NCBI GenBank assembly: GCA_037126765.1
Contig: JBBCBC010000001.1
Span: 19,238,622 to 19,302,621 of the forward strand
DNA length: 64,000 nt
Direction of reading: 5' to 3'
Source of the DNA: Stenogyne calaminthoides
Lineage: Eukaryota > Streptophyta > Magnoliopsida > Lamiales > Lamiaceae
The position numbers and the translations under genes are program-made. The notes under the pieces are model-generated. The model was not told the DNA's origin. It saw only the letters and a list, made by a program, of their open reading frames with translations, and did no database searches. Below, in pieces: positions 1 to 10,441 of the stretch; within the stretch, counting starts at the first letter, position 1, and the number at the start of each line of letters is the position of its first letter.

Positions 1-290
1 ACATTATTTTATTGAGATTGTCTCACGTGACATGACCAAAATTAAAAATAACCTTTTAGTATTGAGAAAATTCCGTTTAAAAGCTCGTATGAAAATAATC
101 TATTTATTTAATTCCCTCAACACTTTTTTTTGTGAGGAGGTCCAACAGAACAATTTAAATGGGTGTTTAGTATGAATGAAAAATCAAATGAGAAAATAAT
201 TTAATCTATTTATTTAATTCCCCTCAACAAGTATGAAACCTTTTTTTTTTGTGCGCAACAGTTTAGTATGAATGAAAAATCAAAGTAGAA

Positions 291-603
291 TAATTTAAAT
301 AGTTAGAACATCACTACCTATATTTGAACGGTCATGGGTTCGAGTTATTTGCTCTATTAAAAAAAAAAAATAAGAATGAAAAATGCAAATCAGATTAGTG
401 GTGTGAAAAACTAAAATGAAAAACTAAAGTGATTAGAACGTGACTACCTATATCCAAAAGATCATGGGTTCGAGTCATTTGCCCTGCCAAAAAAAAAATA
501 TGCAAATCGGATTAGTGGTTTGAAAAATCAAGGTGGGATAGTTTAAGTGGTTAGAGCATCACTACCTATGTCCGGAAAGTCATGAGTTCGAGTCATTTGT
601 CCT
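291..603 (+). repeat. Three tandem tRNA-derived SINE-like units
   Basis: Three units of about 65 bp start near 291, 423 and 540, separated by A-rich tracts. Each has a tRNA A-box-like core (TTTAAGTGGTTAGAGC at 542-557 in the third unit) followed about 30 bp later by a B-box-like core (GAGTTCGAGTC, 584-594). Pairing of the two internal Pol III promoter boxes is the signature of tRNA-derived SINEs. The short A-rich spacing suggests repeated insertion or tandem growth of a SINE head. These are not tRNA genes: no cloverleaf or CCA-stem pairing is evident. Confidence 0.55.
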
Positions 604-908
604 AAAAAAAAACAAATAGGATTAGCGGTGTGTAAAGATTACATTTAGTTTCAATATGTTTCACACAATAAATTATGGTTTCTTTTATACGTAATGTTGA
701 GAAAATTGAGCAAAATTAGGTAAGGGTCATATAGACAATTTGAACAAAATAGTAATTATATATGAGACACACTTGTATGAGACGGTCTCACAGTGAGACG
801 AGGCATGAGTTGAGCATTGACGCTTTAACACTTTGGGAGAGATGAATGTAATTTATACTAAGTTGTACCCCGTCTCATGCATGAAACCGTTTTATATGAG
901 TTTTTGTC

Positions 909-909
<1 letters not shown>

Positions 910-967
<58 letters not shown>
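910..967. repeat. (TA)n microsatellite
   Basis: An uninterrupted run of about 29 TA dinucleotides. An open frame across it encodes only alternating Ile-Tyr and is not a gene. Confidence 0.97.
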
Positions 968-969
<2 letters not shown>

Positions 970-1869
970 CCATTTATGTAAATAGCTAATAAACGATAAA
1001 ACGTTACTGCAGTTTTAATTTGCAAATCCAAATCATTATGCATTATTTTCTCCTAGATCCCTGCCCTCATTCTAAAACATAATAAATTGAAAAATAATTG
1101 CATGATTATGACACAATATTATAGTTTAATTTTTTTAATATACACGTTATTAGGAAATCAGAGCAATTAAAAATAACTTATTTGGCTTTTGTAATTACGA
1201 GCAAGGTTCTGAAAATAACATTGATGTAATTATGTTCTAATATTAATAAAAAGATATAAAAAAAAACAAATAAACGATAAAGAAATAACCCGAAGAAAGA
1301 AGAAGCATCATCAGTAGAACAACCGCTGAAACATAACTCATGATGAGCTTCATATCCTATACTAGGTAAAAGATATTGCATGCAAAAGAATGTTGAGTAT
1401 ACGCAAAAAGAAAGTCTATTATATACCTTTAGAAAAATTTAATAAAATTTCTCCATAGATTTAGGTGTATATATATCAACAATTTTCCTGATATATATTT
1501 TTGTTAGGACGAATTAATAGGTAAAGCATTTTAGGAATTTAGTTTTAATTGAAATTTTGCTTGAATTATTCTGGCATGACTTGCAGCGACCACCAATGCA
1601 CGTTCAATATGGAGATTGTGACATCATTAATATTTAATATCTTGTTTTACATTAATTTCTTGAATATTACTAATTTCACAATATCTTGTTTTACATTTCT
1701 TGAATATCACTTTTGTGCAATTTTTTTTACCTATGTACTTATTAGTAAATTTGCATTCCTTAATTGTACTTTTTTTTTAAAGACAATCAATTACAATAGT
1801 TTCCTAACACAATCAATTACAATAATTTTTTCTATCATCTGACACATGACAACATCATTTCATCTCGCT

Positions 1870-2080
1870 GCAGACCGGAACCACAATCACCACAAGAGGA
1901 GGACCACCCGAAACCGCAACTCAGCACCACAACCGGAACCGCAACCCAACAACAAGGGCACTACCACCTAACAAGAGGGGGACCACCACAAGAGGGAATA
2001 ATATTCCCTCTCCGTGTCTCGAACCCGAGGCCTCAAGATCTCAGGTGGTGGAGCTCTAACCACTTGAACTATGCACAATT
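1870..2080 (-). repeat. tRNA-derived SINE-like element
   Basis: On the minus strand a tRNA-like head reads GTTCAAGTGGTTAGAGCTC (A box, about 2051-2069) and then GGTTCGAGAC (B box, 2016-2025). It is followed by a body rich in GGT/TGG repeats down to about 1870. Box order and spacing fit a tRNA-derived SINE. The boundaries are uncertain and no clear target duplication was found. Confidence 0.55.
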
Positions 2081-3190
2081 GACCCTTAATTGTACTTACT
2101 TATGTGTAAGTTTCCCATTATATAACTTTTTTTAAACAAATACAGTAAATATTATGATTTAAAATTCAATATTGATACATTATATATAATTTTAAAATAT
2201 ATAATTTGTTCATGCAGAAACATGTGTTGATACAAGTTACATGTTACAAATGTGAATAAGTTATAAATTTCAATGCAAAAAATACATATTAAAAAAATAT
2301 ATTTAAATTACACGACACAGTATTAACACACAAAAAGTTTATTCTACTTTAAACATCACGTAGCACTCGAGTTCTATATATTTGGCAGAAGTAATTATCT
2401 CAGTTATTATTGCAGTGCCTTTTTAATTTAAATACTTATATAAATTTGGTGGTACAGACATTCAAATAATATATTTTACGGATTAAAAATACATAAAATA
2501 TGACTCCAATTAGAGTGCGGAGAGGATAAAAATAGAGCGGGAAGCAAATGAAACAGAAGAAATATCCTTTATTTTTATAGTAACATACTTTTCTTTTTAT
2601 AATAATACATTTGTGTTTGTATAGTACTACCTTCATCCACCAATCTTATGCCCATTTAATTTTTACACGCGTTTTTGTGAGTGAGTTTTGTATTAGTAAT
2701 TGAAATGATAAAATGATTTTTAAGGAGGGGTATGATAGATGTGTTGGAATATACTAACACGTAAACATGTAATACATGCGCAGCGAAAATAAACATCTCA
2801 CCAACAACGAACAGTTAATTGCATAAACGAGTACGAATAATCATAACGAGGAATCTAACAGTAATTCGAAAGCAGATTTCTCAACTACGGTATCCACGTA
2901 ATTCCCTCGTACGGATTTGCACAGATTTGCCAACGTTGAATATGAGACGGAATTTGCTAGGAAAATTCATGTTCTAGATTTTATGGAGAAATTAGGGGCC
3001 CGCTTGGTTGGGGGTAATGGAAGTGGGTAATGAGAATTAATTCTATTGATGTTGCTTGGTGTTGTTTGGTAGGTTTGATACATTGGTAATGAGAATAGAA
3101 GTAAGCAATTGATTGCATTCACCTACTCAACTCACCTCGCATGATACCCATTGTAGATGTTGTAACCAAGCAATAACAATGCAATCGATA

Positions 3191-5024
3191 ACCCTTAATG
3201 ATTGACTGGATCTATTCGGGATGAATATTTAAATACAAATTTAATTCTAACAATTATTACTTGCATGAATTAATCCTATATTAATTCAAATAATAATCCA
3301 ACAATAAATCATGCATATAAACAGTTCACGTAAATCCTACGCATGCGGAATTACTACGAGTTTACGTAAACTTACCTCTTGGAATGACAATGGACTTGTC
3401 GATGAAAACACACCAAAAAGCCTTCCCAAAGTATTCCCTTAATCCTTGCTCGACAATCCGGTGGTAGGATTCCCGCGAACAATTAACTAAAAGGAAAAAT
3501 AAAATTTGTTGCACCACTTTTGTGGATTTACTAATTTTTCCAGCACATAGAATTGCACTTGGGAATGAAAGAATCATCCCCTATTTATAGACAGGGTGGT
3601 GGTCGAAATTTTAGGGAAAAAACAATGTGGGAAAAACTTTTCTTGATCTCCAAGAAATCTTGAATATATCTCCTATATTCTTTTTCCCATAATTAAAATA
3701 TTCCACAAAAAATCCCACCTTATCTTGCTATGGTGAATTTTCGAAAATAAGAGGGACCAAGAATCCAAGATTTGGATCTTCTTGAATTTATGAGATATTC
3801 TTGTATTTCAAGAAATACATATCTTCCATAATATCTTTTCAAGAAAATCTTTCTTGCCCTTTATATTTCAAATTTTTTGAAACAAGCTATATGAATAACC
3901 AAGTGGGAGATTTCTTGAATTTAATGAGATAATCTTGTATTCCAAGAATACATATCTTCATTCCATAACAAAATTCAAAGAAAATCTTCCTCCCCTTTTA
4001 TTCATAATTTTCGAAAAAACAAGGAAAATTAGCAACAAATATTTATTTTATTTTAAACACCTTTTCCAGTTATTGGACTTTATGTTGCGCTACTTGGGGG
4101 GCCTTTAGGAGAATTAAGATTGGACATTTCAATGGATCTTGAATTATCAATATTGAGCCACAATATTATTCAAGCCCATAAATATTAATTAATCCCACTA
4201 CATAATTAATATTGCACTATCCATCTTAACCCATATTATAGTCAATATGGCTCCCGGTTATTATTTCCCGTGTTTAAGATTATTTAGCCCATTAATTAAT
4301 TCAAGCCACTGAAATAACTTTCCATTAATTAATATCTTTTTGTCCTTGGTAAAGGAACAGTTCAACATTATTACTCATACCGGAAACTAGTTCTACTTGC
4401 AAGATTTGGTATGATAAAACTTATGAACCTCCCAAGGGGGCAAATCGAACAAGCGTACTTGCACACGATTTTTCGTATTAAATCTTAGCACACATGTGAC
4501 CAATAATATTGCCCAAGATATAGAGCATTGAATCTCGTTGATTCTCTACCCGTAATAAGTCAAAGCAATACTTACTAACCACACGTGATCCTATTTAAGG
4601 GATGAAGATTAAGAAATAACGAACCACTGAGGTCTAATTCTTCCTAGTTCAGTTCTGAAGAATTTGTCCTCCTGTAGGTCATCTTCAGTGCACTTGACAT
4701 GCACTAGTGTAATCTCTTTGGTCAAGACAAGCCAATCTGAGCGTTACACTTCAACCTTTCACGATGGATTACTCATTTCCATCTAGGTCGTGAATGGTGT
4801 ACTTTTGGTTACAAGGAACTGTTAATTTAATCTTCTGTGATCTGGTATCACTAAATTAACTACAATGTAACACGTACTTATTTATTGAACAGTTATGCAG
4901 TAAATATATGTAACATTCGATGATATTCACATCATCAGTGATAAACAATTTAATTCAGTAAATAAGTCCGAAATTCAGTTTGATTATACAAAGTAAAAGC
5001 ATACTTTCCAGTATAATTCCAACA
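3191..5024 (-). repeat. 3' LTR of copia B
   Basis: This copy matches 10442-12292 from 3206 onward, with scattered substitutions and small indels. The inner edge ends TTCCAACA at 5024, directly beside the polypurine tract. On the minus strand a TATAAATA box lies at 3582-3589. The outer terminus (3191-3205) has lost the expected TGTTGGGG start. Confidence 0.9.
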
Positions 5025-5140
5025 ATCTCCCACTTATACTCAAAGTCTGCTTTTAAGTATACTACAACATGTCTCGTGTAGATCCTTGACATATAATGTC
5101 ACCTACACGAACCTAATAATGTCTCCCACTTATACTCAAA
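5025..5140 (-). promoter_or_regulatory. Duplicated polypurine tract of copia B
   Basis: On the element strand AAGTGGGAGA lies immediately before the 3' LTR (plus-strand ATCTCCCACTTATACTC at 5025). A second copy of the same block lies about 95 bp upstream, at about 5122-5140, next to the pol stop. The tract primes plus-strand DNA synthesis. Element E has the same two-copy arrangement, so the duplication is a family trait. Confidence 0.75.
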
Positions 5141-5352
5141 GCAGATTGGCTACGCACTTGACAACCATTCCTCCCACATGTCTCTTTGAATGTTTCCAGA
5201 GGCAGACACTTTGTGAAAGTATACACTAGGTTATCTTCCAATGCGATCTTAGCCACCTCTTCATCTCCTCTCTTAACGATTTCTCGTCTAAGATTCCTTT
5301 CCTTCAGTGTGCTTGTTTGACTCGTGGACTCTTGGTTCCCTTGAATTTGCAA
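5135..5352 (-). pseudogene. Copia B RNase H, C-terminal remnant
   Basis: The fragment carries the end of the copia RNase H region: an REIVKRGDEEVAKIALEDNL block and a PFTKGLP-like block reading TFTKCLP. The frame drifts just before the expected stop near 5135, so the final residues are unrelated. Compared with E (49267-49590), the catalytic YCDN segment is missing here because of a frameshift between 5352 and 5413. It is not functional. Confidence 0.8.
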
Positions 5353-5412
5353 CTGCCCCTAGCAAATATTGCTAGACAAATTCGGAACTTCATCCAAGTC
5401 CACTAAGAAGGT

Positions 5413-6279
5413 CTAGAGCCAAACTGGTTCCATGGTTGAGTCAGTGATGCATTTCTGCTTCACACTCGTCCATTTCATGGCTACACTTCCCAAATGAAAG
5501 CACACTAACTGAGGCAGATAGTTTTTGGAATCTATGTCTGATTGGAAATCCGAGTCCGTGTAGCCAATGGGGATTAGACTATCTGACTGATAAACCAACA
5601 TTCTATCTCGAGTTCTTTTCAGATACTTTAGAATGTTTTTAACTGCCGTCCAATGTTCTTTCCCCGGGTTACTTTGATATCTTGCCACCATGCCAACGAC
5701 AAAGCAGATATCCGGTCTCGTGCACAGCATTGCATACATAAGACTTCCGACAGCCGAAGCATAAGGAATGTCTTTCATGTCATCTATCTCCCTTTGTGTC
5801 TTAGGGCACATTTCCTTGGATAGATGGATTCCATGTCTGAAAGGTACGAAGCCTTTCTTGGAATCCTGCATGATGAATCGTTTCAAGACAGTGTCTATGT
5901 ATGAAGCTTGCGACAAGCCTATCATCCTTTTATTGCGATCTCGAGTGATCTTGATCCCAAGGATGTGCCCGGCTTCCCCTAAGTCCTTCATATCAAACTG
6001 TTTTGAAAGCCATGCCCTTACGTCCGATAACACCTTTACATCGTTCCCGATGAGTAGAATGTCATCTACGTATAGTACTAAGAATACCAATGCAGTTTCG
6101 ACACGCTTTTTGTACACACAACTTTCAAACTCGTTTTGATCAAACCCATAAGACTTTATAACATGATCAAAACATTGGTTCCAAGCTCTGGATGCCTGTT
6201 TGAGTCCGTAAATGGACTTCATGAGCTTAGAAACTAGGTGTTCTTGGCCCTTTTCAATTAAGCCTTGGGGTTGTTGCAT
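5413..6279 (-). pseudogene. Copia B reverse transcriptase palm and RNase H start
   Basis: A 288-residue open segment. It contains IYGLKQASRAWN (about 23-34), the RT active site YVDDILLIGND (YVDD at 70-73), the copia block MKDLGEAGHILGIKI, and SLMYAMLCTRPDI. It then enters RNase H at GYTDSDFQSD, with the first acidic residue kept. The RT motif favours the Angela/BARE-like branch (recalled, not searched). The segment is joined by frameshift to the N-terminal RT piece at 6300-7205 and runs out of frame in RNase H. Confidence 0.9.
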
Positions 6280-6299
6280 ATAGATATCCTCATCAAGAC

Positions 6300-7205
6300 T
6301 TAGTTAAGGAAAAGGCATCTTGACATCCATTTGCCGATTTCAAAATCGAGATGTGTAGCAATCGACAAGAGAATCCGGATGGACTTGAGCATCGCTACAG
6401 GTGAAAAGGTTTCCTCATAGTCGATCCCTTCTTTCTGAGTATAACCTTTCCCCACAAGCCTTGCCTTGAAGGTTTCCACCTTCCCGTCCGATCCCCTCTT
6501 TCTCTTGTATACCCACTTGCAACCAATAAGTTTGACCCCATTAAGTGGTTCGACTAGCTCCCACACTCTGTTATGATCCATAGACCCCATTTCTGCTTTC
6601 ATTGCCTTTTGCCAAGAAACCGCATCCTTGTCTTGGATTGCCTCATCATATGTCCATGGGTCTGATTCGTCTTGACCGGGGATCAAGTCCGAGGACTCTC
6701 CTATCCCCATGAATCTCTCGGGCTGTTTCACAACCCTCCCACTACGATGAGGTTCCGGTTGTGTAAGTGTGTCGTTTGGTATGTCATCTTGTACAATTGG
6801 CAATGAGGTTAGCCTCCTTAGCTCACTTAAGGTAATCTCACTTCTGGGTCTTCTTTCGTTCATATAGTCTTCTTCCAAAAATCTAAAGTGGGTGCTTATT
6901 ACCACCTTTTGATCTTCGGGACCATAGAACATACACCCTTTTGTTCCCTCGGTGTATCCTATAAACAACCTTAATTCTGATCGAGGATCCAATTTTCCGG
7001 CTTCCTTGTCCAACACGTAGGCCGGACACCCCAAAATTCTCATGTGTCTCAAACTGGGCTTGCGCCCGGTCCACAATTCTTTGGGAGTTTTGGGAACCGA
7101 TTTGGATGGCACCAAGTTCAAAATGTAAGCCGTTGTTTCCAAGGCATGACCCCAGAACGACTTGGGAGGATCCACATAACTCATCATTGATCTAACCATT
7201 TCCAA
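6300..7205 (-). pseudogene. Copia B integrase C-terminus and RT N-terminus
   Basis: The start holds the integrase C-terminal region (KSFWGHALETTAYILNL, then a GRKPSLRHMRILGCPAYV block). A variable acidic linker follows, then the RT N-terminus with GCKWVYKRKR and YTQKEGIDYEETFSPVA. The last residues (after DFEI, near 6330) are out of frame. The expected WQMDVKTAFLNG with the first RT aspartate is destroyed by a small indel, which breaks pol. Confidence 0.88.
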
Positions 7206-7299
7206 AAAGTTCTGTTTCTTCGCTCTGCAACCCCGTTTTGTTGAGGGGTTCCGGTGCGATTAATTGATACAATCCTTCATCGACAAGTAGTTTAAAAAC

Positions 7300-7722
7300 T
7301 CATTCTTTGAGGTACTCGCCTCCACGATCGGATCGTAGAAACTTGATACGTTTTTCCTTATGATTCTCTGCTTGAGCCTTAAATTCTTTGAATTTTTCAA
7401 AGGTCTCATATTTATGCTTCATAAGGAAAATATAATTGTACCTCGAGTACTCATCAATAAAAGTGACGAAATACTCGTAACCTCCTCTTGCTTTGGTTGA
7501 CATTGGACCACATACGTCTGTGTGAACGATTTCTAACACTTCTTTGGCTCTACTCCCCTTGGCTCCGAATGCCCTCTTAGTCATTTTACCCTCCAAACAT
7601 GATTCACAGGTTGGAATTGGTTCAACTTGGAGAAACTCCAGTGAATCATCTTTCACCAACCTTTGGATCCTCTTTGGATTAATATGTCCCAATCTTAGAT
7701 GCCATAGAAGTGTTTCGTTCAC
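7300..7722 (-). pseudogene. Copia B integrase zinc-binding domain and core
   Basis: A 140-residue segment beginning with the HHCC zinc motif (H8, H13, C39, C42) of the GAG-pre-integrase/integrase N-terminus. The integrase core follows, with the first catalytic Asp in HTDVCGP (D69) and the second in RSDRGGEY (D132). The catalytic Glu segment lies in the broken stretch 7206-7299. The order and motifs are copia-type. Confidence 0.88.
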
Positions 7723-8147
7723 GTCTGATGAACATTTTCTTTTACCAGAAATAGTTGATGTGTTATAGGATGCATTTCGTGAGTGGTGTGCACAGTTAAT
7801 TGTATAGAGATTGTCTATTAATGTCCCATAACAGATACACTCATCATTTGGAGAAATGATATCATTCTTATTAGAAGAAACTAGGTATCCATTAACATAA
7901 TTTTAGAAACTGAAAGTGAATTCTTTCTAAAACTAGAAACATAAAGATAATCTCTTAAAAAAACTTTATCTTCAAAAGATAGGTACACTTCTCCCACTGC
8001 TTTGACCACTACTCATGTTGCACTGTAATATCTGCTACTTACGTAGCATTGCAATAACCGTTACTTACGTAGCATTGCAATATCTGCTACTTACGTAGCA
8101 TTGCAATAACCGCTACTTTCGTAACATCGCCCAGTGTGATGAGGATC
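7723..8147 (-). pseudogene. Copia B protease to integrase linker, decayed
   Basis: The family-mates D and E encode the rest of protease and the pre-integrase spacer here (LISVSKL, YTINCAHHSHNASYNT-type text). In B the reading frame is broken in several places, and the proximal part is replaced by a four-copy tandem repeat. No continuous frame remains. Confidence 0.7.
8027..8130. repeat. Four 26-bp tandem repeats inside pol of B
   Basis: Four head-to-tail 26-bp units run 8027-8052, 8053-8078, 8079-8104 and 8105-8130. They alternate between two variants (AATATCTG... and AATAACCG... starts), so the higher-order unit is 52 bp. D and E have a single equivalent at this place, just downstream of the protease active site. 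The extra 78 bp is a multiple of three, but the repeat carries in-frame stops. Confidence 0.93.
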
Positions 8148-8925
8148 TCACCCCACTAAGTTGCCATATCCGTTTGAACCCGTGAAGCAAACATGATTAG
8201 TGGATCTCGTATCAACTACCCACGAATGAGAAGTATACGCCACTAAACAAGTTTCAACAACTAGTGCGTGAGAATTACCTTCCTTTCCGTCCCTTTTGGG
8301 GTTGGAACAGGCAAACCTCCATTGTCCTCTTTCTCCGCAGCTTAAGCACTTCCTCTTAGGATTTTCCTTGAGACCACAAGCATTCCTCATCTTACCATTG
8401 TCCTTGGCAACAGTTGAGTTTTATTGCTTATGGCTTTTGCTCCTCTTCTTTTTCTTGCCTTCCTTTGGCCTAGAAAATGAAGACTTACCACTTGCCGTCA
8501 AAGCTTGAGTTTGGTACCCCATCAACATCTCTGCCGAGACCAAGGCTTGCAACAAATCAGCTAGCGAGGCCAAAATGCTCAGAACTTTTGGGCAGAGAGT
8601 GAAGTACCAAATTCATCCGAGTCTCCAGATTATAATATGCACTTAGAACCTCTAGTTGTTCAGATGGGCCATCAATTTTGAGGACGTAATCCCTTATGGG
8701 TTTGCCCTCCATCATTTTCAGCGACGACATCTCTCGCAAGGTGATCTGACGAGTCTCGCATTTTTGGCTCGTCAGTTGGCTCATCTGATTTTGGTGTGTC
8801 AAGAATCCACTTGTGCTTTTGTGCATTTAGGATAATTATAATTTTCCGTTTCCAATCAATATAGTTTCCATACATATTCTATTAACTTTAAGTATATTGA
8901 ATAGTGGATTAAAAGGTTACGACAT
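8148..8925 (-). pseudogene. Copia B gag with zinc knuckle and protease start
   Basis: Gag starts at an ATG at 8925, the position shared with D and E, but the third codon is TAA where D and E have CAA. Downstream pieces show the copia gag text (DWKRKIIIILNAQKHKWILDT-like, then a YYNLETRMNLVLHSLPKSSE-type block). The zinc knuckle reads CLSCGERGQWRFAC, with Gln where CCHC knuckles have His. The protease motif is WVVDTRSTNHVC: DTG has become DTR, removing a catalytic-loop glycine. It is not functional. Confidence 0.85.
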
Positions 8926-10427
8926 GCTAAACTGAAATAAATAATAATATGCATAAGCACAAATATATCACAAGGTTCGATCACATGTGTCGTATTAAAA
9001 TCTCAAAAAAATATGAACATGCATCAGCCAACATCTCAAAACAGTTTAAATAAGTCACGTGCGTTGGGTCTTTATTTAAACACATTCAAGCAGGTTACAA
9101 ACAAGAACAGTTACAAACCTTTAATAGCTAGATTAATAGTTGGCTCCCACTTGACCAATATAAAATTGACAGGGACTTCGGGGAAGTATATGCATATCAA
9201 TTTTATACCTAAGTAATAACCATGATTAAATACAAAATTATTATTTCGCTTTGAACGAGCCTCGTGGGGGGTCATCGCGCCACTAAGTAATAATCCACAA
9301 TCATCCATTTGGAATTTATTCATGTGAAAGCTATCTTTTGACCGTCCCGTGGGGAAATTTCTCCAAAAGAATTCACAAATAAATAAATCATGGAGGTCAA
9401 AATTAATTCAATTTTATTATTCATAAAATTGTCAATTAATTGTTTAAGCATACTTAGTAATTTTCGAAAGTGAGATTTTTCAAAACATTTTCTCATGCAT
9501 TGCAAATTTAAACACAATTTAAATAAGCATAAAATAATGCATAACTTCAAAACAAAAAAGTTAAAATATTGGGCAAATATATCCAATTGTCATGGTTAAT
9601 TTTTGTCATGTCTTGATCTTGAGAAATCGTCTTCATAGCCTTCAACGTTAAGTCTCAAAAACTCCCACTTGACCGTCTTAAAAAACGCCTTGTCAAGCCA
9701 CGTCATCGACCGGCTTCATGGGTCGGAGTGCCCGCCAAGACTCCCCGGCCGTGTTAGTGGCGTCCGTCTTGTAGCCCGGCGCCCGGCGCATGTCGCCCGC
9801 ACGGTTCGCCCGCTCTGCGGCAAGCTTGGCGGTTCTTAGCGGCGCCGCACATGCGCCGCGTACAGCGCGGTAAATTCGTGCACCGCCCATGCCCGATCGT
9901 GCCCGTCACTGCGCCTCGCCGCGTCACCCCGCCGCGTGCCGCCAGCGCGTCTCTGTGATCGCTGCGCCCGACCTCTATCCCTCCGCGTGCTTTCGGCTGG
10001 CGGCCTGCCCCGCCCTCGCCCGCGCCCGCCAGCGTCCGCGTCGTCTTGGCGTGCCTCCTTTGACACGTTCAGCGCGGCCTTGCCACCTCGCCCGATTCCG
10101 ATCCGTCTTTTAATTCTTAAGTCTCCGCCTCCGTTTCCTATCCGGTTACAATTTATTTTACAAAATAAATAAACCTGAATCTAGACTAGTCTATTACATT
10201 GATCAAATCAAACAAATTCTAATCTACTGCGTGGATTTTCTCACGAGGCAAAACGAATTCGAACGAATCGAATTAAAAACAACAATTCATATGCATGCAT
10301 AAATAAACACATTAAATTCCATGACAATTGGATACCTGCAAAAAAGATCTAGCAATTCTACTACCCAATTTCAAATTTAATGAAAACGAATTAAATTATA
10401 ATTTAAAGATCAGAGCGTGAAACCAAG
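8926..10427 (-). other. Copia B 5' leader with GC-rich island
   Basis: Untranslated leader between primer site and gag. It is AT-rich except for a sharply GC-rich block at about 9690-10110, full of CGCC/GCCC words. D, E and A2 have a similar island at the same relative place. Overlapping open frames on both strands in the island (60-78 codons, Arg/Ala/Pro-rich) are compositional artefacts. Confidence 0.8.
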
Positions 10428-10439
10428 GCTTTGATACCA
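10428..10439 (-). promoter_or_regulatory. Primer binding site of copia B
   Basis: Reads TGGTATCAAAGC on the element strand, two bases inside the 5' LTR. It matches the initiator-methionine tRNA 3' end (TGGTATCAGAGC) with one change. It primes minus-strand synthesis. Confidence 0.93.
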
Positions 10440-10441
10440 AT

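Larger units (their letters stand above)
1..2624. other. AT-rich left flank without a gene
   Basis: This stretch is AT-rich, with many poly-A/T runs and stops in all frames. It holds SINE-like units and a TA microsatellite, listed separately, and a hairpin-prone GAGACGGTCTCACAGTGAGA stretch near 779. Short open frames here are low-complexity and match no family I recognise. I see no promoter-gene arrangement. Confidence 0.7.

Noticed and set aside
542..594. Functional tRNA gene
   Set aside because: A and B boxes are present, but acceptor and anticodon stems do not pair and the unit is repeated with A-rich tails, as in SINEs.
858..1043. 61-codon minus-strand frame
   Set aside because: Most of it is the translated TA microsatellite (alternating Ile-Tyr).
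5768..6139. 123-codon plus-strand frame
   Set aside because: Antisense shadow of the B reverse transcriptase, which has clear RT motifs on the minus strand.
8027..8130. CRISPR-like array
   Set aside because: The units are contiguous with no unique spacers, inside a plant retrotransposon; it is a simple tandem repeat.
9693..10172. Overlapping 65-78 codon frames in the B leader
   Set aside because: Same GC-island effect; frames on both strands, none conserved in D or E.
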